From assembly GCF_018141545.1 (NCBI RefSeq), contig NZ_CP064356.1, positions 2,121,001 through 2,185,000 on the forward strand: a stretch of 64,000 nt of DNA. Reading direction: 5' to 3'. The notes under the pieces were generated by a model. It saw only the letters and a program-made list of their open reading frames with translations. It had not been told where the DNA came from and searched no databases. A program made the translations under genes and the position numbers. The DNA is from Miltoncostaea oceani. GTDB lineage: Bacteria > Actinomycetota > Thermoleophilia > Miltoncostaeales > Miltoncostaeaceae. Shown here in pieces: positions 19,399 to 26,803 of the stretch. How positions within the stretch are numbered: position 1 is the first letter of the stretch; each line of letters starts with the position of its first letter.

Positions 19399-20090
19399 TC
19401 GCCCGCATCGCACGGTCGGCGCGCGCGCTCGGCGACCGCGTCGCGCCCCGCGTGCCGGACTTCCACGGCATGCTCATCGACCAGTGCGCCGTGGGGGTCG
19501 ACGCCCTCGACGCGCTCGTCGTGTTCGCCCGCGACGGCGACCCGGAGGCCGGCGCCCGGGTCCGCGAGAGGGAGAAGGAGGGCGACCGGCGGCGGGCGAT
19601 CACGCTCGAGACCCTGGCGCGCGCGTTCGCGACGCCCATCGACCGTGGGGCCATCCACCTCGCGGCGACCTCCATCGACGACGTGCTCAACTACGCGAAG
19701 ACGACGGTCCGCGAGATGGAGATCCTCGGCGTCCCGCCGGACCGCTGGACCGCCGAGCTCGCGGAGCACCTGCAGGCCGGCGGCGTCGCCCTCCTCGACG
19801 GGTTCACCCGGCTCCGTGACGACCCCGCCGGCGCGCACGCCGCGGCGCTCGCCGTCCACAAGTCCGAGCGCAACGCCGAGAAGGCCTACCGCGCCGCCGT
19901 CGCGGACGCGCTGGCGCCCGGTCCCATCGCCGAGATCCGCGTGTTCGACCGCGAGAGCGTGGAGGCCTCCCTCGCCGTCATCCTGCTCGCGCTGCGCCGC
20001 CGCGAGGTCTACCGCCACCTCTCCAACGGCGCGGACCGCCTCGACACCGCCGGCCGCGCCCTGCTCGACATCGTCCTCGCCGACGTCTGA
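19395..20090 (+). CDS. PhoU-like Pit accessory protein (DUF47)
   Basis: 231 residues, almost all helical, related to PhoU (DUF47/TIGR00153). The pattern of Glu/Asp-rich helices (REREKEGDRRR, TSIDDVLNYAKTT, VHKSERNAEKAYR) matches the metal-binding helices of the family. Such proteins accompany and regulate Pit transporters, and the GTG start overlaps the pit stop codon. It is convergent with the next c-di-GMP gene with only 7 bp between stops. Confidence 0.9.
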   Translation: MIARIARSARALGDRVAPRVPDFHGMLIDQCAVGVDALDALVVFARDGDPEAGARVREREKEGDRRRAITLETLARAFATPIDRGAIHLAATSIDDVLNYAKTTVREMEILGVPPDRWTAELAEHLQAGGVALLDGFTRLRDDPAGAHAAALAVHKSERNAEKAYRAAVADALAPGPIAEIRVFDRESVEASLAVILLALRRREVYRHLSNGADRLDTAGRALLDIVLADV

Positions 20091-20097
20091 CCGTCCC

Positions 20098-22443
20098 TCA
20101 GACGGGCGGGGCCGCGACCGGGACCGGGAGTCCCGCGAGGCGCGACAGGTCACCGTCGACCACGAGGTCGTCGGGGGGCGCCACCACGGCGCCCGCCGCG
20201 ACGAGCCGCTCCAGGGCGTCGACGGCCGCCGGCCAGAACTGGGCCCCGGCGCAGCGGCGCACCTCGGCGAGGGCGTCGTCGAGGCCCCGCGCCCGCTTGT
20301 AGCTGCGTGAGCTGACGATGACGTCCCACGAGTCGGCCAGCGCCAGCAGGCGCGCCTCCTCCGGGATGTCGTCGCCGGCGAGGCCGTCGGGGTAGCCGCC
20401 GCCGTCCCAGCGCTCGTGGTGGCCGCGCACCCAGGCGGCCTGCTCGGGTGACAGGACGTCCTCGACGATGCGCGCGCCGATCTCCGCGTGGCGCGACACC
20501 TCCTCGCGCTCGTGCGGCGTGAGGGGGCCGGGCTTGAAGAGGATGGCGTCCGGCACGGCGATCTTGCCGACGTCGTGGACGAGGCCCGCCTCGCGGAGCT
20601 GGGCGGCGCGGGCGACGGTCCAGCCGAGGGCGGTCGCGAGGGCGACCGCGAGGTCGGCGACCCGGGTCGAGTGCCGGTGGGTGTAGGGGTCCTTCGCGTC
20701 GACCGCCCACGCCAGCGCCCGCATCGCCCGCAGGCTGGGCGTCTCGGCACGGTCGCCGCCGCGACGGGCGAAGACCTCCTCGGCGACGGCGAACGAGTAG
20801 GCGACGGCCCGGTTGCGGCCGGACACCTTCGCCCAGTGGAGGGCGACCTCGGCCTGCCGGTAGAGGTCGGCGGCGCCCTCGGCGGATGCGCCCGAGGCGA
20901 TCCCCACCGACACGGTCAGGGGGCCGGCGACGGCGAACGGCGCCTCGGCGAGGGCGCGCCGCAGGCGCGCGGCGGCGTCGTGTGCGGCCCTCTCGTCGGT
21001 CTCGGGCAGCAGCCACGCGAACTCGTCGCCCCCCGTCCGCCCCAGCGCGTCCGGGCCGCGGACGTGGGCGCGCAGGCGTGCCGCCATCTCCCGCAGCACC
21101 CGGTCGCCGCCGTCGTGGCCGTGCGCGTCGTTGACCCGGCGGAAGCCGTCGATGTCGATGAGGACGAGCGCCACGTCGCGGCGGTAGCGGCGGGCCCGCT
21201 CGGCCTCGCGTCCCATCAGGTCCGAGAACGCCTGGGCGTCGGGGAGGCCGGTCACGGGGTCGGCGCCGGCGCTCGCGGCGCGCAGCGCACGCTCCCGATC
21301 GGCGACGATCGCCCCGGCGGCGATCTCGGCCATCGCCTCGAGCACCTCGTCGAGCCCCTCGGGCAGCGCCGCGCCCGGGGAGGGGCCGGTGGCGACGGCG
21401 CCCCACACCTCGTCCGCGATCCGGATCGGGGCCTCGCGCACGAGGACCCCCGCGGTGGGGGCCTCCCCCACCGGCGCCGCCGGGGACGCCGCGGCGACGA
21501 CCGGGCCGGAGGCCCCGGCGCGCAGCACGGCCCCCGCCCCGGCGAGCACCGCCAGCTCCGACGCGACCCGGTCGAGGACGACCTCGGCGGCGAGGCCCGC
21601 GGCGGACAGCCCGGCGAGGCGTCGCAGGGCCGCGCGGACGCGCTCGGCGCGCACCCGTGCGCTGACGTCCTTGACGGTGACGACGTGCCCCGCCACCCGG
21701 CCGTCGCGGCCGCGGGCGGGCGCGACGCCGATGATCGCGGGGAAGCGACCGCCGTCGGCGCGGGGCAGCACCACGTCGCGTTCGCACGCGGCCCCGGCGG
21801 CCGACGCGGCGAGCGCGGCCTCGAGCCGGGGCCGCTCGTCCTCGGGCCAGCCCGGGAAGAGGGAGCGGCGCCCGACCAGGTCGTCCCGGACGAGGCCGGT
21901 CATGGTGCAGAACACCTCGTTGACCTCGATGACGGTGCCGCCACCGGCGAGGATGACGAGGCCGTCGGGCAGCGAGGACAGCACGACCGCCAGCCGGTCG
22001 CGTTCGTGGCGTGCGGCGGCCAGCGCCCCGCGGGCGCCGCGCCGCGCGGCGGAGGCGCGGGTGGCCACCCCGAGGCGGGCGGCGAGGTCGGCGGCGCGGA
22101 CCGGGCGCGCCAGGCAGTCGTCGGCGCCGGCCGCGATCGCGTCGCGGGCAGCCCCGTCCGCGCCGGCGTCGACCAGCGCGACGATGTGGGGCACGCCGTC
22201 GCCCGCGGCGCGCGCGGCCAGCAGCGTCGGCCAGAGGGGCTCGAGGCGGGGCCAGTCGGCGATCACCATGCGGGCGCCGGGGAGCCCGCGCGCGCGCAGC
22301 ACGCCGGCGTCGGCCGCGGTCGGCTCGGCGCGCCACCCGGACTGCTCCAGCAGGGCGCGGATCATCGCCCGCGAGGTGCGGTCGCCGTCCAGCAGCAGGG
22401 CGCGCGGGGCGCCTCCCACCGCGTGGTCGCGTGGGACCGGCAT
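20098..22443 (-). CDS. receiver-like-PAS-GAF-GGDEF-HD-GYP c-di-GMP protein
   Basis: 781 residues. A receiver-like domain (about 10-125) has an Asp in the acceptor position (MVIADWP), but its conserved Lys is Arg (CLARPV). It is followed by PAS (150-280), GAF (290-425), GGDEF (TGGDEFAWLL near 472) and HD-GYP (HDVGKI near 621, HHERWDGGGYPDGL near 682). Both enzymatic signatures are intact. The ATG follows GAGGTG. It is the third protein in the window with the GGDEF-HD-GYP tandem. The upstream small-gene operon is separated from it by a strong hairpin, so it probably has its own promoter. Confidence 0.92.
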   Translation of the reverse strand: MPVPRDHAVGGAPRALLLDGDRTSRAMIRALLEQSGWRAEPTAADAGVLRARGLPGARMVIADWPRLEPLWPTLLAARAAGDGVPHIVALVDAGADGAARDAIAAGADDCLARPVRAADLAARLGVATRASAARRGARGALAAARHERDRLAVVLSSLPDGLVILAGGGTVIEVNEVFCTMTGLVRDDLVGRRSLFPGWPEDERPRLEAALAASAAGAACERDVVLPRADGGRFPAIIGVAPARGRDGRVAGHVVTVKDVSARVRAERVRAALRRLAGLSAAGLAAEVVLDRVASELAVLAGAGAVLRAGASGPVVAAASPAAPVGEAPTAGVLVREAPIRIADEVWGAVATGPSPGAALPEGLDEVLEAMAEIAAGAIVADRERALRAASAGADPVTGLPDAQAFSDLMGREAERARRYRRDVALVLIDIDGFRRVNDAHGHDGGDRVLREMAARLRAHVRGPDALGRTGGDEFAWLLPETDERAAHDAAARLRRALAEAPFAVAGPLTVSVGIASGASAEGAADLYRQAEVALHWAKVSGRNRAVAYSFAVAEEVFARRGGDRAETPSLRAMRALAWAVDAKDPYTHRHSTRVADLAVALATALGWTVARAAQLREAGLVHDVGKIAVPDAILFKPGPLTPHEREEVSRHAEIGARIVEDVLSPEQAAWVRGHHERWDGGGYPDGLAGDDIPEEARLLALADSWDVIVSSRSYKRARGLDDALAEVRRCAGAQFWPAAVDALERLVAAGAVVAPPDDLVVDGDLSRLAGLPVPVAAPPV

Positions 22444-22479
22444 CACCTCAGGTGTCGGCCCGCCGCTGCACGAGTTGAA

Positions 22480-22506
22480 CCCGGCGGCCCCGACGGGGCC
22501 GCCGGG
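22480..22506 (-). terminator. 12-bp perfect hairpin ending the small-gene operon
   Basis: CCCGGCGGCCCC and GGGGCCGCCGGG pair perfectly around a 3-nt loop. It begins 11 nt past the stop of the last small gene (22517) and lies before the start of the c-di-GMP gene. Confidence 0.72.
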
Positions 22507-22516
22507 CACGGCCGGT

Positions 22517-22696
22517 TCAGATGTCCCTCTCGGTCGCGGCGACCGCGCCGACGGGGACGGGGTGCGGGGGCCCGGCGCCCCCCTCGCGGCGCTCGTCGCG
22601 CCCATCGAGCACGGCGCCGTACAGCAGCAGCGCGATCGCGGCGCCGACGATCAGCATCACGACCGCCCCGACGACGAAGAGCCCGGGGGTGTTCAT
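22517..22696 (-). CDS. small one-helix membrane protein, 59 aa
   Basis: One hydrophobic helix (LFVVGAVVMLIVGAAIALLLY) followed by a charged tail rich in Gly/Pro. Family unknown. The ATG overlaps the stop of the preceding gene by 4 bp (ATGA), so it is translated as part of the four-gene operon divergent from the CarH-like regulator. A hairpin terminator follows. Confidence 0.72.
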   Translation of the reverse strand: MNTPGLFVVGAVVMLIVGAAIALLLYGAVLDGRDERREGGAGPPHPVPVGAVAATERDI

Positions 22697-22935
22697 GTGG
22701 CATCCGCCCGGCGCGGGAGCAGGAACGCCCCGAGCGAGATGATCGACGGCACCCAGATGCCGACGAAGATCCCCTCGGGCTCGCTGCCGGCGAACCAGAG
22801 CGACACCGAGAGGACGAACGAGGCGAAGGCGGCGAGCAGGATCAGGCCGCGGGCGATGTCCTCGCGGCGGCGGGCCGCGGCGCGGCGCTCCGTCGATGTG
22901 GCCGTGGCGTGGAGCCCGGCGGTGGTTCCGTCCAT
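22693..22935 (-). CDS. small two-helix membrane protein, 80 aa
   Basis: An Arg-rich N-terminal region, then two hydrophobic segments (LILLAAFASFVLSVSLWFAG and IFVGIWVPSIISLGAFLL). The second contains a GIFVGIWVPSI-type motif that looks conserved, but I cannot name the family. A GGAGG site lies at the right distance from the ATG. It overlaps the 59-aa gene by 4 bp, and the upstream gene ends 1 nt before its start. It is probably an inner-membrane component of the same light- or B12-regulated operon. Confidence 0.72.
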   Translation of the reverse strand: MDGTTAGLHATATSTERRAAARRREDIARGLILLAAFASFVLSVSLWFAGSEPEGIFVGIWVPSIISLGAFLLPRRADAT

Positions 22936-22936
22936 C

Positions 22937-23287
22937 TCATGCCTCCGTGATGGTTGGTGTGTGGCGGGCCGCGGCGCCCCCGACCGCGGCGCGCAGGCCT
23001 CGGACGGTGGGGCGCACGCGCCCCGTGCCGAGCAGCAGCCGGCCGAGGGGGGAACGCACCCCGGGGCCGAGGCGGGCAAGGGGACGGCCGAGGCCGTCGT
23101 GCACGTGGACCTCGACCCCCGAGGCGGCGAGGCGGGCGGCGAGGGGCCGCACCGCCCGCCGGCCGGGGCGGAGCCGCCCCTCGACCACCAGCACCGCGGG
23201 GCCGTCCCCGGCGCCCCGCAGGCGCGCCGAGACCCCCGGACCGGTGATCGCGAGGCTGCCGGCGACGATGAGCGGCGCAGGGGGCAC
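22937..23287 (-). CDS. hypothetical protein, 116 aa
   Basis: Begins at a GTG that shares its first base with the stop of the preceding gene (TAGTG). The N-terminal half is beta-rich (LIVAGSLAITG, GPAVLVVEGRL). The middle (VRPLAARLAASGVEVHVHDG) looks like an alpha/beta unit, and the C-terminus is basic and Gly/Arg-rich. No family was recognised. It is the second gene of the operon divergent from the CarH-like regulator. Confidence 0.65.
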   Translation of the reverse strand: MPPAPLIVAGSLAITGPGVSARLRGAGDGPAVLVVEGRLRPGRRAVRPLAARLAASGVEVHVHDGLGRPLARLGPGVRSPLGRLLLGTGRVRPTVRGLRAAVGGAAARHTPTITEA

Positions 23288-23481
23288 TACGCCGGCTCGG
23301 AGGTCCGGATGCTCAGGGTCCCGTGCAGTCGCCAGGTGGCGCGCGGGGCGTCGGGGCCCGTGTGGTCGGGGACCTCGACGACCATGTCCTCGAACGCGTA
23401 CGAGATCGTCGCGCCCCGTCCGGTGAGCCGCTCGTAGAGGCCCTCGGCGAAGTCGGGCCAGGTGGTGGTGGCGTCGCTCAT
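23287..23481 (-). CDS. hypothetical protein, 64 aa
   Basis: The first gene of the operon, with GGAGG 7 nt before the ATG. It is small and acidic with aromatic residues (WPDFAEGLYERL, ISYAFEDMVVEVP); a helix followed by beta strands is likely. I do not recognise it. Its promoter lies in the same 150-bp region as that of the divergent B12-type regulator. Confidence 0.68.
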   Translation of the reverse strand: MSDATTTWPDFAEGLYERLTGRGATISYAFEDMVVEVPDHTGPDAPRATWRLHGTLSIRTSEPA

Positions 23482-23632
23482 GTCGTGCCTCCGTCGGTGG
23501 AACACAAGATGAACAGAACCTAGACGAACGCTGACGCCGGGCGTGGGGCATCGGTGGATAAATCCCGGAAAAGAGACCATCTGCTGCGCCAGCTAATTGG
23601 ACAAATCTGTTGATGTCGCCGATACTGCGGGG
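23482..23632. promoter_or_regulatory. divergent promoter region of the CarH-like regulator and small-gene operon
   Basis: Plus side: TTGGAC (23597-23602), 18-bp spacer, GATACT (23621-23626), 6 nt, then the regulator ATG, so a leaderless transcript is predicted. Minus side: a TAGGTT -10-like element (23521-23516) lies upstream of the first small gene. Two GAACA boxes at 23500-23504 and 23511-23515 are spaced by exactly one 11-bp period, next to that -10. CarH proteins are known to bind 11-bp direct repeats over promoters, so these are candidate operator half-sites. The operator is an inference. Confidence 0.5.
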
Positions 23633-24526
23633 ATGGATGAGGACGACGCCGGCAGGATCCGGATCGGTGAGCTGGCACGGCGCACCGGCGTGGCGGCGCC
23701 CCTGCTGCGGGCGTGGGAGCGCCGGTACGGGCTGCTCCGGCCGGAGCGCACCGCGGGCGGGGCCCGTGCCTACGGACCCGACGACGAGCGGCGCGTGGCC
23801 GAGATGACGCGCCGGCGCGCCGAGGGCATGTCGGCCTCGCTCGCCGCCGCCGCCGTGCTCGCCGCCGAGGACGCGGTCGCGACCGCCGGCGGACCGGCCG
23901 TCGCCGGGATCGTGTCCGAGCTCGACGCCGCCCTCCGAGGCTTCGACGAGGCGGCCGCCCACGAGGCGCTCGACCGGCTCCTCGGCGGCTTCAGCCTCGG
24001 GACCGCGCTCGCCGAGGGCGTCCTGCCGTACCTGAGCGGCCTCGGAGCGCGCTGGGAGGCCGGCGAGGTCAGCATCGCCGAGGAGCACTTCGCCACCACC
24101 ATCGTCCGCGGGCGGCTGCTGGCGCTGGCCCGCAACTGGGGCACCGGGCGGGGACCGCGGGCGCTGCTGGCCTGCCCCCCGGGCGAGATGCACGACCTCG
24201 GCCTGGTGTGCTTCGGCCTCGCCCTGCGGGAGCGCGGCTGGCGGATCACCATGCTGGGCCCGAACACGCCGGTCGCGACCGTCGCCGAGGCCGCCGACCG
24301 CCTCCACCCCACCCTCGTCGTGATCGCGGCCATGCAGGACGGGGCGCTGCACGACGCCCGGGCGGAGCTCGGCGCCCTCGCCCGCGCCCACCGGGTGGGA
24401 CTCGCCGGGGCGGGCGCGCCGGCCGACCTGGTGCGGGCGGTCGGGGCGTGGTCGCTCGAGGGCGATCCGGTGCGTGCGGCGCGGTGGGCCGACGCGGCGG
24501 TGGAGGCGGGCGGGCCGCCGGGCTGA
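23633..24526 (+). CDS. CarH/LitR-type MerR regulator with B12-binding photoreceptor domain
   Basis: 297 residues. An N-terminal MerR helix-turn-helix (IRIGELARRTGVAAPLLRAWERRYGLL) is followed by a helical B12 cap and a cobalamin-binding domain. The cap carries the Wx9EH signature (Trp141, Glu151, His152). The B12 fold has ExHxxG with His187 as the likely lower cobalt ligand. The distance from His152 to His187 (35) equals that between His142 and His177 of Thermus CarH. These features define adenosylcobalamin photoreceptors that repress genes in the dark and release DNA in light. The ATG at 23633 is chosen because a promoter ends 6 nt before it. Confidence 0.92.
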   Translation: MDEDDAGRIRIGELARRTGVAAPLLRAWERRYGLLRPERTAGGARAYGPDDERRVAEMTRRRAEGMSASLAAAAVLAAEDAVATAGGPAVAGIVSELDAALRGFDEAAAHEALDRLLGGFSLGTALAEGVLPYLSGLGARWEAGEVSIAEEHFATTIVRGRLLALARNWGTGRGPRALLACPPGEMHDLGLVCFGLALRERGWRITMLGPNTPVATVAEAADRLHPTLVVIAAMQDGALHDARAELGALARAHRVGLAGAGAPADLVRAVGAWSLEGDPVRAARWADAAVEAGGPPG

Positions 24527-24548
24527 CGACCGGGGGGACGCGTGGTCC

Positions 24549-25133
24549 TCAGCCGGACCGGGCCTCGGCCATCGCCTCCTCGCGGGTCAGCCCGCCCAGG
24601 CGCGCATGCAGCCGGCCGCGGGACGCGACCGCCGCGACGACCACGATCTCGTCGGGACCGGGGGCGTCGGGGACGCGGACGGTCATGGCGTCGTAGTGCG
24701 AGCCGACCCAGAGCTCGTCCTTGAAGGCCAGGGGGACGTCCACCGGATCGCCGGCGGTGCAGCGCTTGGTGACGGACGGTAGCCACGCCAGCCCTCCCCC
24801 GACGCATTCGCGGAACGCGTCGCCGAAGCCCCCCGCGAGGCAGGCGGCGGCGTGCTCCTGCTCGCCGGCGAGGCCGACGAGCGCGGCCTGCCCGTAGCTC
24901 TCGACGGGAGCGCCGAGCGCGGCGACGGCGCGCTCGCCGAGGAGCGTCCCGATGGCCCCCGAGGGCGCGACGAGCTCCTCCAGCTCGGCGGTCAGCGGGC
25001 GACCGACGTAGGGGTTCGCGATGACGGCGATCGCCGCCGCCTTCACGAGGGGGTCTCCGCGGTCCGCGCTCCCGCCCTCGGTGAGGATGTCCTCGCGCAC
25101 GGTGACGAGCTTGCGGACCGCGATGTCGGACAT
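24549..25133 (-). CDS. amino acid synthesis family protein (DUF1185)
   Basis: 194 residues matching the DUF1185/AA_synth family: VRKLVTVREDILTEGG at the start, AAAIAVIANPYVGR, SYGQAALVGLAGEQEH, LPSVTKR and VPLAFKDE. The family is widely annotated as amino acid synthesis, but its reaction is not firmly established. The ATG has GAGGAC upstream at a long spacing. It is divergent from imuB; the 140-bp intergenic region contains the LexA box, so damage control of this gene is possible but not shown. Confidence 0.82.
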   Translation of the reverse strand: MSDIAVRKLVTVREDILTEGGSADRGDPLVKAAAIAVIANPYVGRPLTAELEELVAPSGAIGTLLGERAVAALGAPVESYGQAALVGLAGEQEHAAACLAGGFGDAFRECVGGGLAWLPSVTKRCTAGDPVDVPLAFKDELWVGSHYDAMTVRVPDAPGPDEIVVVAAVASRGRLHARLGGLTREEAMAEARSG

Positions 25134-25238
25134 GATGGCCAATGGTCGTCCTCCTCCGCGTGGGTTGGCGATACCGGGATTGCACCACGCTCGGAGGAGG
25201 GCGCCAAGGCTCGCCGCGACGGGACCCGGCGGCCGTCC

Positions 25239-25274
25239 TTGATGCCGTCCGGGCGATGGGCGAACATGTGTTCG
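25239..25274 (+). promoter_or_regulatory. imuB promoter with LexA (SOS) box
   Basis: The box CGAACATGTGTTCG (25261-25274) is a perfect palindrome matching the Gram-positive/actinobacterial LexA consensus. A -35-like TTGATG (25239-25244), 17-bp spacer and GAACAT (25262-25267) place the -10 inside the box. Transcription would begin at or next to the ATG at 25275, giving a leaderless mRNA repressed by LexA. The same layout precedes dnaE2. Confidence 0.85.
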
Positions 25275-26459
25275 ATGATCGTCGCCGTCCACATCCCCCG
25301 CCTCCCGCTCCTCGTCGCGCTGCTGCGGGCGCGGCGCCCGCTCGACGCGCCGGTGGCCCTGGGACCGGCCCCCGGCGGGCCCCAGGTCGTCGGCCTCTGC
25401 ACCCCGGCGGCGGAGGCCGCGGGGGTGCGGCCGGGCCTGCGGGTGGGCGAGGCGCTCGCCCGCTGCCCCACCCTCGACCTCGTGCTGGCCGACCCCGACG
25501 CGGCGTCCGACGCCTCCGAGCGCATGCTCGAGCGCCTCGAGGCGGCGGGGTTCGCGGTCGAGCCGTGCGGCCTCGAGGGCGCCGCCTTCGACGTGCGCGG
25601 CACGCTGCGGATGCACGGCGGGCTCGAGGGCGTGCTGCGGCGCGTCCGCGGCGCGCTGCCGGTGGGCGCGGGAGGGCGCGTCGGCGCCGCCCCCGCCCTG
25701 TTCGCCGCCCGGCAGGCGGCGCACGAGGCGGCGCCGGGACGGCCCCTGGTGCTCGACGCGGACGAGGTGCCGGAGTTCCTCGCGCCCCTCCCCGCCGACC
25801 GCCTGCCGCTCACCCCCGCGCTGGTGGCGGCGCTCCACGACCTGGGCCTCCGCACGATCGGCCAGGTGACCGGCCTGCCGCGGGCGGCGGCGCTCGACCG
25901 GCTCGGCTTCCCGGGCCTCGAGGCGTGGCGGCTCGCGCGCGGCGAGGCGGGCCGCGCGCCCCGCCCGCGCGTGCCCCCGCGCCCCCTGCGCGCCTCGATC
26001 GGCTTCCCGGAGCCGGTGGCCGCGCTGCCCGCGCTCGAGGCCGCGGCGCGGCTGCTGCTCGGCGAGCTGGCGTCGGCCGCCCACGGCCGCGGCGCCGCCC
26101 TGCGCACCCTCACGCTGCGCGCGCGGCTGGCCGACGGCGGCTCGTGGGCGCGCGACGTCACGCTGCGCGAGGCCACGAGCGACCGCGCCCGGCTCGCGCT
26201 CTCGGCCCTGCCGCGGCTGGGCGAGATCCCGGCGCCCGTCACCGAGCTGTGGATCGGCGGCGACGCGTCGGGCGCGCTCGGCGGGCACCAGCTGACCGCG
26301 ATCCCCTCCCCCGCCGAGGAGCGGCGCACGCGGGCCGGCGAGGCGGTGCGCCAGGTGCGCGCCGCCCAGGGCGACGGCGCGATGCTGCGCGTGGTCGAGA
26401 TCGAGCCCTGGTCGCGCCTGCCCGAGCGCCGCTGGGCCCTGACCCCCCTCGAGCCGTGA
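25275..26459 (+). CDS. imuB: ImuB-like Y-family polymerase homologue, mutasome subunit
   Basis: 394 residues. The N-terminus MIVAVHIPRLPLLVALLR aligns with Y-family polymerases, but the metal-binding acidic residues of Pol IV (HVDMDAFF) are missing, as in ImuB. Other ImuB-like features are GLRVGEALARCP, GLEGAAFDVRGTLR and a little-finger region with PLRASIGFPEPV. ImuB bridges DnaE2 and the beta clamp during mutagenic translesion synthesis. The start lies right after a LexA box. No ImuA is seen. The DUF6504 gene overlaps its stop (GTGA). Confidence 0.9.
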   Translation: MIVAVHIPRLPLLVALLRARRPLDAPVALGPAPGGPQVVGLCTPAAEAAGVRPGLRVGEALARCPTLDLVLADPDAASDASERMLERLEAAGFAVEPCGLEGAAFDVRGTLRMHGGLEGVLRRVRGALPVGAGGRVGAAPALFAARQAAHEAAPGRPLVLDADEVPEFLAPLPADRLPLTPALVAALHDLGLRTIGQVTGLPRAAALDRLGFPGLEAWRLARGEAGRAPRPRVPPRPLRASIGFPEPVAALPALEAAARLLLGELASAAHGRGAALRTLTLRARLADGGSWARDVTLREATSDRARLALSALPRLGEIPAPVTELWIGGDASGALGGHQLTAIPSPAEERRTRAGEAVRQVRAAQGDGAMLRVVEIEPWSRLPERRWALTPLEP

Positions 26460-26707
26460 CGCTCCGCGCACTGGGCGTCCCACGGCGGGCGCATGTCCGC
26501 GCCGGCCCCGACGGGGTGCCGCGCGCGGTCGAGATCCGGGGCTCCGCGCGGGCGGTGTCCGGAATCCGCGACGACTGGCTCGTCCAGGACCTGTGGTGGA
26601 CCGACCGGCCGGTCGACCGCCACTACCACGAGGTGGTGCTGGAGTCGGGCCGGGTCGTCCTCACCTACCGCGACCATGTGGACGGTTCCTGGTACGTCCA
26701 CGGTTGA
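26456..26707 (+). CDS. DUF6504-like protein of the mutasome operon
   Basis: 83 residues: a strand-rich start (VPRRAHVRAGPDGVPRAVEI) and an aromatic core (DDWLVQDLWWTDRPVDRHYH) followed by VVLESGRVVLTYRDHVDGSWY. Proteins of this shape are commonly encoded right after imuB in Actinobacteria. The GTG start overlaps the imuB stop by 4 bp, so it should be SOS-induced with it. Its biochemical role is unknown. A strong hairpin follows. Confidence 0.82.
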   Translation: MTLRALGVPRRAHVRAGPDGVPRAVEIRGSARAVSGIRDDWLVQDLWWTDRPVDRHYHEVVLESGRVVLTYRDHVDGSWYVHG

Positions 26708-26716
26708 CGGTGCGGT

Positions 26717-26746
26717 GCGCGCCGGGGCCTCCCGGCCCCGGCGCGC
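26717..26746. terminator. 13-bp perfect hairpin between convergent genes
   Basis: GCGCGCCGGGGCC and GGCCCCGGCGCGC pair around a TCCC loop, 10 nt past the DUF6504 stop and ahead of the convergent amidase stop (26804). It is probably a bidirectional terminator. Confidence 0.8.
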
Positions 26747-26803
26747 CCGCGATCACCTCAGGCGGCCGCGGCGCGCCACCGTCGGCGCGTCACTGTCGGC
26801 GCG

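Noticed and set aside
25142-26455. A second reading frame overlapping imuB that continues into the DUF6504 gene
   Set aside because: Only the part after the GTG at 26456 reads like a protein family; the upstream part is Arg/Pro-rich shadow of imuB.
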